Positions 44,778 through 54,116 of a stretch of DNA of 64,000 bases are shown here, one piece after another. The stretch is from the NCBI GenBank assembly GCA_001939145.1, contig LSRX01000071.1, positions 1,200,366-1,264,365 on the forward strand. The letters are read 5' to 3'. Origin of the DNA: Symbiodinium microadriaticum. Taxonomy: Eukaryota > Sar > Dinophyceae > Suessiales > Symbiodiniaceae. The translations under genes were made by a program, and so were the position numbers. Below the pieces are notes generated by a model, which had not been told where the DNA came from, did no database searches, and saw only the letters and a program-made list of their open reading frames with translations. How positions within the stretch are numbered: the first letter of the stretch is position 1; each line of letters starts with the position of its first letter.

Positions 44778-44995
44778 CCGCGGGCTCGCATCTTTCAGCT
44801 TTTCGTTGATTAATATAAGAGGGTGTACGGTTCTTACTGAGTCGGCACCCAAAAAACACGAAGGACTAAACCCTAAAAACCCTAAGGACCCCACACCCTA
44901 CACATACTAAACCCTAAACCCTAAAAGCACTAAGGACCCTAAACCCCAAAAACACTAAACCCTAAACCATCCTGCACCTTTCACCAAAGTCCCGG

Positions 44996-45256
44996 GAGGT
45001 TCCTTTCTTCAAGACCCCAAACCCTAAACCCTTGTGGATCCCTGAAAGGTTCCTTTCTCCAAGCAGTTCATCAATCCGCTAGGAGGAACCCTTCATCAGG
45101 AACCCTTATAGATCCTTTAAAGGTTCCTTTCTTCAAGCAGTTGATTAATCCGCTAGAAAGAACCCTTCATAAGGAACCCTTATAGATCCTTTAAAGGCTC
45201 CTTTCCCTTAGTAAGGAACCCTTATAGATCCTTTAAAGGTTCCTTTCTTCAAGCAG
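44996..45256 (+). repeat. Tandem copies of an exon-edge sequence (family L)
   Basis: A unit containing GGTTCCTTTCTTCAAGCAG plus TTCATCAATCCGCTAG, followed by AGATCCTTTAAAGG, is repeated at 45000, 45050, 45118 and 45238, with a further copy at 44220 on the far side of the copia fragment. The unit includes the edge of the candidate channel exon at 45254. Small insertions and deletions separate the copies. Confidence 0.7.
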
Positions 45257-45341
45257 TTCATCAGCCATATCAAGCGCTTGGAGCAGCAAGATCGCTACAC
45301 GGGGCCCGAGGCGACCCACCACTCGGCATGTCTGTTTTGGC
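45254..45341 (+). CDS. Candidate channel exon after the post-S6 segment
   Basis: The frame QFISHIKRLEQQDRYTGPEA, then THHSACLF, is open, coding-like, and begins where a copy of the preceding exon end (CCTTTCTTCAAG) occurs. Joining at the shared sequence gives EPFFKQFISHIKRL. I do not recognise a domain; a helical, charged segment here would fit the C-linker. Partial copies of its first bases recur at 44221, 45000, 45056 and 45122, so the real splice position is uncertain. The 3' end could be a GT donor at 45330 or at 45342. A duplicated pseudo-exon is an alternative. Confidence 0.42.
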
Positions 45342-45753
45342 GTGGCTTTGGGTTTAATGCTTTATGGGCTTGGGGGTTTGGGGGTTAGGGCCTTACGGGT
45401 TTAGGGGTTTGGGGTCAGGGTCTTAGGGTTGTGTTTGTGTTTGTGCGTGTGTTGTTTCTGCGTTGTGGAGTTGTCAGTGTTTCTGAGGGGTGTAAGGGAG
45501 TAAGGGTTGGGATGGGGCTGATGATCTTAATGCTCCCTAAACCCTAAACCCTAAATCCCAAACCCTAAGCCCTGCAGGTTCAAGGCATCAGGATTTCTCT
45601 AAGGGATCCTCTACGCTCCAAAAGGGGTGGTTGCACAAGCGCCTTTTAAGGTGCCGGTATCAGGGCTTGGGAAGTCGCCGTTTAGGTCAGCAGTACTACA
45701 GTGAGACTCCTGCTCTTCCACCTCGCCCCCTGCAACCACGATTATTTCTGCCA

Positions 45754-45777
45754 CTACTACCGCTGCTACTGCTGCTG

Positions 45778-45810
<33 letters not shown>

Positions 45811-45811
45811 G

Positions 45812-45852
<41 letters not shown>
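45754..45852. repeat. CTA/CTG trinucleotide microsatellite
   Basis: Continuous CTACTACTA units, giving a poly-Leu open frame by chance. Shorter CTA tracts lie near 63390-63455. Confidence 0.92.
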
Positions 45853-46059
45853 TGCGCAGGAGGAGTCTTTCGACAACATGCAGGCCGATGATTACTCCTC
45901 CTTATGGTTCCTAAACCCTAAACCCCTAAACCAGTAAGCCCCTAAACCCCTAAAACCTATGCCCCTAAACCCTAAACTTTCCAAGCCTTGTTCCCAGCAG
46001 TAAGGCCCCTACACGAAGTTCAAGCTGTTTTTCTCTAGGCTCTTGGGTTTCGTCTTCAG

Positions 46060-46089
46060 AAGAAGCTCAGGATCCGACTGTTGTTTCAG
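46060..46089 (+). CDS. Possible C-linker microexon
   Basis: After the acceptor CGTCTTCAG, the frame AAG AAG CTC AGG ATC CGA CTG TTG TTT CAG encodes KKLRIRLLFQ. LRIRL is reminiscent of the C-linker segment (LR.RLR.YF) between S6 and the cyclic-nucleotide-binding domain. The segment is very short and the phase to its neighbours is unproven. The open frame continues for about 13 codons into PPEPRSLHGPGPG. Confidence 0.25.
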
Positions 46090-47979
46090 CCCCCTGAACC
46101 CAGAAGCCTACATGGACCAGGACCAGGCTAAGAGCATCTGGCCTATTTAGGGGTTTAGGGTTTAGGGGTTTAGGGTTATTTAGGGGTTTAGGGTTTAGGG
46201 GTTTAGGGTTATTTAGGGGTTTAGGGTTATTTCAGGGTTTAGGGCTCAACTTTAGCACTTAGGATACAGGGTGTAGGGTTTAGGGGTTTAGGGTTTAAGA
46301 TTTGAATGTTGGTGGAGTTTCGTACAGGAGCCCCGATGACAAAGTCTACCATTCTCATGATGCAGTCGCACTTCAACTTTCATCCAATTTCCACAATGTC
46401 CAGAGATGTTAGAAGCACTTTGAGATGGGGATTTTATTTGGACTACGGGTCTAGTAACTACCTATACTATATTGGGGGTTCCTTAATATAAGTATAGTAT
46501 ACTATACCCCAAAACCTTAATTGTAAGAAACCAGACCCTTATATTTTCCCTTGTAGAACCCTGACATACCGCAAAACCCTCTTCTAGTGATTGAGGCCCC
46601 TACGTTAGCTGAACCCTTGGAAGCCAAGGCCCTGGACTCTTTCGGAACCTTTTCAGAGGGTTTACGGTTTAGGGTTTAGTAGGTTTAGGGTTTCGGGTTT
46701 GGGGTTTAGGGTTCTGGGTTTAGGGTTCAGGGTTTAGTAGGTTTAGGGTTTAGGGCTCAGGGATCAGGGTTGCCCTCAAAAGAGCCCTTGATTAGAGGAA
46801 CCCCAGTAGGATCCCTTAAGAACAGGAGCCCGAGGGGCGGACCGCTCAAGCCCTTTACCTTCGGGGCTTTGGACCCTAAACCCCTGAACCCCTGAACCCC
46901 TAAACCCCTAAACCCCTAAACCCCTAAACCCTAAACCCCTTTGGGGTTTAGGGTTTAGGGTTTAGGCTTTGATTTCAAGGCTTCTTCACTTTCCAGCTCT
47001 CACGCCCCTGGGCTTCCAGTGTGCTGAGCTCTGGGTTTATACTCTCCTAGGTAGTAAGTACGAGGGAGATGCCTTAAAGGGGACCCTTCTGAACCCACTT
47101 ATGGCTCTCTTAAACGGGACCTTATTGAGAGGATCTATATCTCCAAGGGTCCACCCAATCCTAACTCGTATACCCATGGAAGATGCTCCAATGCCTATAA
47201 TAAAAAACGGTGTGGAGCCTTTGGGACAAACCCTACGGCGACAAGAGGCGCGATCGCCGTCGCCAGTTTCGCAAGGGGCGCACACAACACTGTGGCCGCC
47301 AACTGCAGCTGACTGCTGGCTCATGTTGGTCCGTCTGAGGCCGAGAGGGCGGCCGCGGCCCGCGGGGAGGGGCCTGGGCAGGGGGCGGCCGACAGGGCGG
47401 GGGCGTTTGGTTATTGGCCGGCCAAGGCCAACCCTCCGCCGTCCCTGGCTTGCGTAAAACTGGCGGAGCGAATGAATGCCCTGAAGCCAGCTTCTCTGTG
47501 AAGATCATGAGGTGGGCCCTGCCAGAGAGGAACTAAGTAAGCCTCTGTGCAAGTTCCTCAACATTCCGGCTCCCCAGGATGGTGGCGAATGTGTCCTATT
47601 TCCAGGCATCTTTCAAGTTCGACTCCTTCGCCTCAGGGAGAGAACACCTTGGATGGACCCGCAAGCTGGATTTAGACCAGAATGCGCAAGCATGCATCTC
47701 CCCTAGACGGAACCCGCGAAGTTAAGATTGGCTCAAGAAAACCTCCCATGTGCCTTGCATGCAGGTCCTCTTCATCCTCTCACGGGGCATGCTGGCCGTG
47801 CTCCTTGCCGACACTTGACGTAGGGTGCATGTCCTCAGCCTCGCAGCAGGAGACCCAAGTGCGACAATACATTTGTTTATTAAAACCAGTGTGACATAAT
47901 AGACGATGTTATAGTTAACCCTAGACACACTAAACCCTAAAACCTGAATCCCGCCTTGAACCTAAGGTTCTGCCATAAG

Positions 47980-48047
47980 AGCCACATCTTTACGGACAAT
48001 CACAGCCGGAAGTATGGCTTCAAAGCACCTGGAGCCTCGGCAAAACA
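47980..48047 (+). CDS. Candidate exon upstream of the CNBD
   Basis: The frame encodes SHIFTDNHSRKYGFKAPGAS, then AK. It sits in a stretch free of TTTAGGG, follows an AG (CATAAG), and can use a GT donor (AAACA then GTGGAG), phase 2. This phase matches the exon starting at 48347. I do not recognise a domain in it, and the assignment to the channel gene rests on phase and order only. Confidence 0.35.
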
Positions 48048-48346
48048 GTGGAGGCTCAGGTTTTAGGGCTTCAGTGCTTTAGGGTTTTTGGTGTTTTCGT
48101 GTGTTCGGAGCTTTCGGGCATGCCATGGCTTGGAATGCGAATTGACACGTCTAATGCCGTTTAAGGGGGTTAGGTTTAGGGTTTAGGGGTTAGGGTTTTT
48201 CGCACAGGGTCTATGGTGACGGGGCAAGGGATGATACAACATTAGCAGGAGCAGGTTGGAAATGTGGCCGCCCCAAGCCCTAAGCACTACCTTTTGCGCC
48301 AAAGACTTACCTTTTCAGGGTTCATATAACCCCCAAAAAGGCTAAG

Positions 48347-48411
48347 CTTTTGTTGGGCTGCTTTGCCTGCGGAACACTTGATCTCGAAACCAGGGGCCAG
48401 GGGCATGTCCG
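48347..48411 (+). CDS. Candidate channel exon: start of cyclic-nucleotide-binding beta roll
   Basis: The exon encodes FCWAALPAEHLISKPGARGM, then S. The pattern LP.E.LI..PGA.G matches the first beta strands of cyclic-nucleotide-binding domains (typically fLpGE.vi..Gd.G). The acceptor is GCTAAG and the donor is GT (TCCG then GTCGAG) at 48412, phase 1, compatible with the exon at 48583. The similarity is short, so confidence is moderate. Confidence 0.5.
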
Positions 48412-48582
48412 GTCGAGCGGTTTCAGCGATATCTCTTGAATCATATCAAGGGTTCTCTCTATACTTAAAGGTATACTGCTTAAATGTTTGTTTCGGACGT
48501 CAGGGATTGTTATACAGTTTCCAATTTTTGGGCTGGAGAGTTAACAAAAATCCGAAGCCCGTATAAACCCTAAACCCCGAAG

Positions 48583-48618
48583 CCTTGTTCCACCGGGTTG
48601 GGCCCATTGCGGGGTTCA
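48583..48618 (+). CDS. Candidate channel exon: middle of the CNBD
   Basis: The short exon encodes LFHRVGPIAGF after two bases completing a codon from the previous exon. L.R.GPG.(F/Y) is a usual stretch before WGED in alveolate CNBD channels. The acceptor is CCCCGAAG and the donor GT (TTCA then GTTTTC) at 48619, phase 1, as required by the following exon. The open frame runs on to SFQKVFDMA, so the end could be elsewhere. One beta-strand exon between 48411 and 48583 may be missing. Confidence 0.42.
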
Positions 48619-49095
48619 GTTTTCAGAAAGTTTTCGACATGGCCCCTAAACCCTAAACCCTAAACCATAAGGCCCTAAACCCTGAACCCTAAGGCCCTAA
48701 ACCCTAAACCCTAAGGCCCTAAACCCTAAACCCTAAACGTCAATGAGGCTTGGAGTTCAGGAGTTTAGGAGCCTCATCCTCGAAACCTCAACAGACCCAA
48801 GGGGTCCAAGTCACAATATAGTATATACGGTTCAGGGTTTAGGGTTTTGGGTTTAGGGATATTTAACAATATTTTTAGGGTTTAGGGTTTAGGGTTTAGG
48901 GATATTTCTGGGAGCCCAGATATCTACTTATATCTACTAAGTCGCTATTATATGGGTACTTGGACCACCTGAACCGCTAAGCCCTAAACTCCTAAAGCTC
49001 TTAAACCCTAAACCTCTAAACCTGAAAAGACCACGGAACCCCCTCGAAAGATAGACACGCCTTGGGAACCGAGAAGCCTCTGGAGACCCCAACCC

Positions 49096-49252
49096 TTTAG
49101 GGTCTAGGGTTCAGGGTGTAGGGTTTAGGGTCTAGGGTTCAGGGTTTAGGGTTCAGGGTTCAGGGTTTAGGGTTTAGGGTCTAGGGTTTAGGGGTTTAGG
49201 GTTTAGGGTTTAGGGTCTAGGGTTTAGGGTTCAGGGTTTAGGGTTTAGGGTT
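49096..49252. repeat. TTTAGGG/TTCAGGG/TCTAGGG tract
   Basis: About 155 bp of continuous units, ending at a half-copy of family H. Confidence 0.82.
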
Positions 49253-49257
49253 TATAC

Positions 49258-49405
49258 CTAGAGAGCCGAATACCCCCTAATTAAGGCACATACCTTAAAT
49301 CATATAGCCTACGGTTGATGAGATAAACCCTGCAATACCCACAATCAGGAATATACCGTTTTAAGTGGGTCCTTAGGGTAATGCAGGATTTATGTCATCA
49401 ACAGT
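49258..49405. repeat. Half of family H fused to a complete family B
   Basis: The left half of H (AGAGAGCCGAATACCCCCTA) runs to about 49308 and switches directly to a complete B (CTACGGTTGATGAGATAAAC to TTTATGTCATCAACAGT). Confidence 0.65.
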
Positions 49406-49630
49406 TTTTCGTGCCCTGCACCCTAAACGCTAAACCCCATTATCGTACCCTAAACCCAAAACCCTAGACCCTGTTATGTTACCCAACAAGGAAGCCTGAC
49501 ACCCTCAACCCTAAACAAAAAAGGAAGCCTAATGGTTGCCTAAGCCCTAGTATTGTACCCTAAACCCCAAACCCTGTTATAGTACCCGAAAAGGGGAAGC
49601 CTAGCACCCTAAACCTTAAACTCTACACTA

Positions 49631-49743
49631 CTAGGTGCCCCAGTAGTACCCTTTTGCCCTTTTTAGTTTGGGGTCCCCTTATTAAAAACCGAATATTAAG
49701 AAAAAGGGTACCCTTATTATTAAGGGGTTACTGGGGAACCTAG
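49631..49743. repeat. Family G palindromic element, best copy
   Basis: CTAGGTGCCCCAGTAGTACC pairs with GGGGTTACTGGGGAACCTAG; the loop holds ACCGAATATTAAG. A diverged copy is at 25321-25429 and a right-end fragment at 29250-29277. Confidence 0.78.
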
Positions 49744-49782
49744 ACTAAAAGGCAGCCTAAAAGAGTACCCTATAAGGAGAAG

Positions 49783-49844
49783 TCTGGGGAGAAGATTTCG
49801 TGTTGTCGGACGTGTCCTTGATCCGCACGCAGAGACTTGGCAGA
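49783..49844 (+). CDS. Channel exon: CNBD core (WGED motif)
   Basis: The exon encodes WGEDFVLSDVSLIRTQRLGR. G(E/ED)..L followed by a basic run is the phosphate-binding cassette region of cyclic-nucleotide-binding domains; WGED(F/M)VLS is the alveolate-channel form. The GT donor (AGA then GTTTCG) at 49845 is phase 0 and joins to PRTGYALTYCEV. Several AGs between 49775 and 49782 keep the frame, so the start could move by a few bases. Whether cyclic nucleotide is actually bound is not decided by the sequence. Confidence 0.75.
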
Positions 49845-50192
49845 GTTTCGTTTTGCGGCGGCTTTAGGGTTTAGGATTTAGGGGTTGTTGGGGGGGCTAG
49901 GGGTTTATATAGGATCTATGGGTTTTAGTGTTTGGGGCTTAGGGCTTTAGGGGTCTTGGTCTTTAGGAGTTTAGGGGTTTAGGGTGTTAGGGTTTGGGAG
50001 GTTTGGGCTTTAGGGCTTTCGGGTTTACGTGTTTGTTTAAGGTTTAGGGCTTTAGAGGTTTAGGGTTGGGGTTTAGGCTGCTCTAAACTTTACAACTTCG
50101 AGACCGAGTTTGGCTAGGGTTTAGGGTTTGGGGTGAGCATTTTGAAATTTCTGGCGTCCTGCGGGAAAGGAGACGTTTAGCACAGTCAGCAG

Positions 50193-50258
50193 CCGAGGAC
50201 GGGCTACGCCCTGACCTACTGCGAAGTCCTGTCGCTCACGCACAACGACTTCATGCAG
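50193..50258 (+). CDS. Channel exon: CNBD ALTYCEVLSL segment
   Basis: The exon encodes PRTGYALTYCEVLSLTHNDF, then MQ. In CNBDs the arginine of the R(T/S)A pair is followed by a strand such as A.TYCDL..L...DF, and this exon matches over its whole length. The acceptor is GTCAGCAG before 50193. The donor is GC (CAG then GCCGGC) at 50259, phase 0, joining to VLQRRRQSCPELWDIV. Here the usual Ala after R(T/S) is Gly (RTGYALTY). Confidence 0.82.
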
Positions 50259-51082
50259 GCCGGCGTATGTACATGTAAGACGCCCCACAGAAGCATGATG
50301 ATGTGCATATTTGGCAGTATAGTGCTGCACAGTGCTCGTAGTCACAATGCGTGTTGCCGAATCTTAATAACTTGAATCCTAAACCCTAAAGCCAGACCCA
50401 TCCAAACCCTAAGTCTCTGTTCTGGTGCTGCATACATGTATATAAAAATATAGGAAATGTACGTATGCGGGGAAGTAGGTATGCTATTTATCTATGTTTT
50501 TGGTGCTGGTATATAAGATCTGACACATGCGGGGCCGTAGCTCAGGTTTTTCATCCTACACCCTAAACCCTACGATCGACATGGTTCCATTAGGGTGTTA
50601 CCTGCTTGCAGGAATCTGCGGTAGGGGTCTCCATTCTAAAGTTGGGCTGGGTGGTATAAGCTAGTGGGTTTAGGGTTAGGGGTTTACGCTTTAGGGGAAT
50701 TGGGGTTTAGGGTTTAGGGTGGCATGACAGAGTGTTGGTGTTTCGTTGCTCCAAAGACGTTAAGGCGACAGCCCTAACGACCTTAAAACCTGTAGATAAA
50801 AGCCCCAAGTACGTTCCGTAATCGCAAGGCTTGGGAGTCCCTGGCGACTCTTGCCCTTCGGAGGATTTCAGTCAGACTCAGAGAGAGGCTCCCACCCCAC
50901 GAAAAGCAGCAGGCATGAAACACCCTTCTGGATTTGAAACTCGAGGTTTGAGTGTAAACCAAGGGCTAATCCAAGGTTTAGGGCCTAGAGCGTAAGGTTT
51001 AGGGTTCAGGGCAAGTTACTATGCAAAATCCATTAACTCCCGACGTTGACTGCCGATTCGCGCTAGTGGGGTCCAATACAAG

Positions 51083-51206
51083 TACTTAGAGGCCCAGGGG
51101 ACTTAGTAAGTAGGTTATAAGTAGAGTTATAAGTACCCTAAATGGAGTTACCCTAATTAAAACCCTACTTATATCCGACTTACTAAGTCCCCTGGGCCTC
51201 CAAGTA
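51083..51206. repeat. Family D palindromic element, copy 4 (best preserved)
   Basis: A 124-bp element with TA at both tips, the same length as copy 1. The stem TTAGAGGCCCAGGGGACTTA pairs with its complement nearly perfectly. Confidence 0.85.
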
Positions 51207-51435
51207 GAAACCCATCAACCCGGCTCGCATTTTCCTGGGCTCCTCTGGTGGTCTCTGCAGTCTGCGTGGAATAGCAGAAGACCCCAAGACCCGAATCCCT
51301 GAACACCTAAATCCTACCCAAATGGGGCTATGTTAGCTGTGGGTTCTAGTTTGGGTTTAGGGGTTTAGGTTCTAGTTAGGATTCACTGATTGGGTCTCTC
51401 AGGGTTTTGTGAACGTGTTTTGCTGGCTCTTTCAG

Positions 51436-51519
51436 GTTCTCCAGCGGCGCCGACAGTCTTGTCCAGAACTCTGGGACATCGTCCGGCGCTACACTATTTG
51501 GCAGCTGGCCGAGCTTTTC
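51436..51519 (+). CDS. Channel exon: CNBD C-terminal helix
   Basis: The exon encodes VLQRRRQSCPELWDIVRRYT, then IWQLAELF. VL..FPE....VRR is the usual C-helix stretch closing the CNBD in this family. The acceptor CTCTTTCAG and the GT donor (TTC then GTTTGT) at 51520 are both canonical and in phase 0. The C-helix is the part that moves when ligand binds in characterised family members. Confidence 0.75.
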
Positions 51520-51935
51520 GTTTGTCCTTAGGGTTTAGGGTTTAGGGTTTGTCCTGGACCTTCAACCCGACCTGGCGATCCCTTAACCTTCTGTTTTAAG
51601 GGGGTGACAGTCCCTGGTGTTGGCTTGTTTTCCGCATACCCGTCAAGTCGGATACATATTCCGGGCTTCAGAAAACAAGAGACCCAGGAAAGACCGGAAA
51701 TTTCGGTTTAGGGTTTAGGGTTATCTCTATCTAGAACTCCTTGGCATATTCAGCACTGTAGAGCTTCACTTTAGCATACCGGAGCCTTGGCTTATTTTGA
51801 ATTTTGTAGGGTCCCTATGTAGGCCATAGTAGGGTTTAGGGTTTAGGGGTGTTTAGAATAAGAGGTCGGGTTTGGCGGGTTCAGGCAAGGCTTGGGGCTT
51901 GAGGTTTCTGGCGGAAAAGAGAGGCATCCCACAAG

Positions 51936-52067
51936 GTGCCAGTGCGCCGATCCTCCTCTACCGAATCGGAAGCAGAAGCAGCTTCTTCAAGCGCCAGGCC
52001 TTCCGGCGCAGAGCGGGTCGAGCTCCTCCCCCGCAGCAAGAGAAAAGCCAAGAGGAGGAAGCCCTAA
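51936..52067 (+). CDS. Candidate C-terminal exon of the channel (alternative frames)
   Basis: After the acceptor ACAAG, phase 0, the frame encodes VPVRRSSSTESEAEAASSSA, then a basic tail ending KRKAKRRKP and a TAA at 52065-52067 formed by the start of a CCCTAAA tract. A low-complexity acidic then basic tail would suit a channel C-terminus. An alternative acceptor at 51903 opens a different phase-0 frame (VSGGKERHPTRCQCADPPLP and on). A third frame is also open, so the reading is not settled. Confidence 0.35.
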   Translation: MPVRRSSSTESEAEAASSSARPSGAERVELLPRSKRKAKRRKP

Positions 52068-52233
52068 ACCCCTAAAACCCCTAAGCCCTTATAGATCCCT
52101 TTAAAGGAACCCTTATAGCACCCTTTGAGGAAGCCCTAAACCCCTAAACCCCTAAACCCTAAACCCTGAACAGGAAGAGGACCGCACCGGCCAAGCCCAG
52201 CCCTTCCATTGGCTGCCGAGCTTCCTTTTACAG

Positions 52234-52310
52234 GGCGTCATGAATACCAGGACCCCCGTGGAACGCACATCAAGCAGAGGTTCAGCTACTACGCCAGTGT
52301 GGCACGGTCA
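52234..52310 (+). CDS. Exon-like segment of unknown protein
   Basis: After the good acceptor CTTCCTTTTACAG two frames are open: GVMNTRTPVERTSSRGSATT and RHEYQDPRGTHIKQRFSYYA. Neither is recognised. It lies just after the proposed channel C-terminus and could be an alternative last exon. Confidence 0.28.
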
Positions 52311-52427
52311 CGTATTAGTTGCCTAACCTTACTATACTTTACTTATACTACGAATGAATCCAAGGCCCTATTTATTCTATTTATCAAGGCCCCTACATTA
52401 GGAAGAGGATTCTTTGTGCGCCTTTGC

Positions 52428-52532
52428 TACGGTTGATGATATAAATCCTGCATTACCCATAATAAGGAATATTCCATAGTTCCCATAGCTTAGGGTCCTT
52501 AAGGTAACGCAGGATTTATATCAGAAGCCGTA
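52428..52532. repeat. Family B palindromic element, best copy
   Basis: CTACGGTTGATGATATAAAT plus CCTGCATTACC pairs with the right arm GGTAACGCAGGATTTATATC plus AGAAGCCGTAG; the loop holds AATAAGGAATAT and CCATAGCTTAGGG. Confidence 0.82.
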
Positions 52533-52741
52533 GTGCCTGAACCCTAAAACGTAAAGTTTCGTTTACAGGAGGTTCTATCCGGTGCAGTATAGGCACCTCA
52601 ATAATTTCCAATACGAGGAGGGTCGGGGGACTTAGTAAGCAGTTTGATTCCTTTGGATTCCTGCTGATAAGTTGTACACGGTTTAGGGTTTAGGGTATAC
52701 TACAATAATTTCTCCAAAGCCTTGTTCTGATCATGACGGCC

Positions 52742-52930
52742 CTTAACCCTAAACCCTACACCCCTAAACCCCTAAACCCTAAACCCCTAAACCCCTAAAC
52801 TCTAAACCCCTCAACCCTCAACCCCCAAACCCCTAAACCTAAACTCTAAACCCCTAAACCCCTAAACCCTCAACCCCCAAACCCCTTAACCCCTAAACCC
52901 CTAAACCCCTAAACCCTAAACCCCTAAACT
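52742..52930. repeat. CCCCTAAA array
   Basis: Nearly continuous CCCCTAAACCCTAAA units, with some CCCTCAA variants. Confidence 0.85.
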
Positions 52931-52976
52931 TGTATGATTCGGGCTAGGGCTCCCTAGATCTCCCTATGGGCCTTGT

Positions 52977-53189
52977 GGGAAGCTCTCTAAATCAGGGTCC
53001 CCTTTGTGCGTCGCCCATGTAGTACGACACCCTTTTTAGGGATTTAGGGGTTTAGGATTTAGGGGTCTAGGGATTTAGGATGAATAATGACACCCTTTTT
53101 CGGGATTTAGGGGTTTAGGATTTGGGGGTCTAGGGGTTTAGGATGAATAATGGACCCTAAAAAGGGACTCTACTGTAGAGAACCACCCT
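52977..53189. repeat. Family A element interrupted by a duplicated telomere-like block
   Basis: The left arm (AGCTCTCTAAATCAGGGTCC) and the right arm (TCTACTGTAGAGAACCACCC) are separated by more than double the usual distance. The middle holds two copies of a unit of about 63 bp, CACCCTTTTTNGGGATTTAG up to GATGAATAAT, made partly of TTTAGGG-like sequence. Confidence 0.7.
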
Positions 53190-53400
53190 CAGACAGAATT
53201 ACGAACGGGCATGGCGTCGGAAGAAGCTTGCAAACCTTTTGGGGCATGTTTTTTTTTTCTGGTGGACTTCGTAAATGGGCTCTGCAAGTGGGGTTTTGAA
53301 TACAACTTTTAGGGCAGGTTCTACTACAGAGAGAGTCATTACATACTGACTTCAAGTTGATAATAATTGTTAATTTCCCTTGTTGTTTAACGTAGAGCCC

Positions 53401-53505
53401 TACGGTTGATGTTATAAATCCTGCATGACCCATAATAAGGAATGTACTATAATTCCCATAGTTTAGGGTCTTAAGGTAATGCAGGTTTTTTTATCATCAA
53501 CAGTA
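53401..53505. repeat. Family B element
   Basis: TACGGTTGATGTTATAAATC pairs with the right arm ending TTATCATCAACAGTA. Confidence 0.78.
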
Positions 53506-53896
53506 TTCTGAATCTTTTTGGTGGGCTGTTGAAATCGACACAGAGTAAAGCCTTCCAGGGCCCAGCTCTCGCTTAGGATTTCGGATCTTGTAAACGTTGC
53601 AACTCGTCCTTTGGTACACCTTGCAATTCCTAAACCCTAAACCCCGAAACCCTAAACCCCTAAACCCCTAACCTCTAAAGCCTTAAGCGCTATCAAAGGG
53701 CTTGCCAGTCGAGGGCTTAGGGTTGAGGGATCTGGGGCTTGAGGGCTTAGGGTTTGGAGTTAAACCCCACCCTACTCCCCTAAACCCCTAAACCCTAAAC
53801 CCACAGCAACAACCACTTCAAAAGCGTTAAACCCCCGGTAATCCCGTGAGACCCCGAAGCCGGGGTTTAAATCGCAGATTATGCGATACATATATG

Positions 53897-54081
53897 GGAG
53901 TTTCCGAAAACTAGGATACCTTGTTCTGGGGTCCTTGCAAAAAGGATCCTACTATTTAGGGTGCTATATTAGGGTCCCCTATTTTCGGAAACCTCCATGT
54001 TCAGTTGGGGACCCCTTACTAAAACCGAATATTAAGAAAAAGGGTACCCTTATTATTAAGGGGCTACTGGGGAACCTAGTA
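53897..54081. repeat. Family F element fused to a 5'-truncated family G element
   Basis: F runs from GTTTCCGAAAACTAGG to CTATTTTCGGAAAC (about 53995). About 10 bp later the right two-thirds of G begins (GGGGACCCCTTACTAAAACC to TGGGGAACCTAG). Confidence 0.72.
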
Positions 54082-54116
54082 GAAGGCACCCTGGAGCCGA
54101 ATCCCCCAAACCCTAT

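Larger units (their letters stand above)
22329..52067 (+). other. Dispersed gene for a six-TM cyclic-nucleotide-binding-domain channel (span of recognised exons)
   Basis: This is the overall span of a multi-exon gene inferred from short exons whose joined translation follows the CNG/HCN/EAG channel superfamily: S1, S2, S3, a basic S4, S5 ending in HWLACVW, a pore region, S6 ending in AYIIGE, then a cyclic-nucleotide-binding domain with WGEDFVLSD and ALTYCEVLSL. Such proteins are membrane cation channels gated by voltage and/or cyclic nucleotide. Exons are about 36-100 nt; introns run from a few hundred nucleotides to over 6 kb and are filled with TTTAGGG repeats and palindromic elements. Most junctions fit GT-AG or GC-AG in phase. 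The true 5' end is unknown and may lie among the islands upstream. The S2/S3, pore/S6 and post-S6 junctions remain ambiguous. Ion selectivity and ligand cannot be read from the sequence. Confidence 0.8.

Noticed and set aside
45631-45891. Poly-Leu membrane protein
   Set aside because: The frame is produced by a CTA microsatellite.
47037-47508. Overlapping open frames on both strands in GC-rich DNA
   Set aside because: High GC lowers stop frequency on all frames; no domain, no consistent frame.
47512-47706. Sulfotransferase C-terminal piece (KPLCKFLNIPAP)
   Set aside because: The short resemblance is not backed by the P-loop or other family motifs, and adjacent frames are broken.
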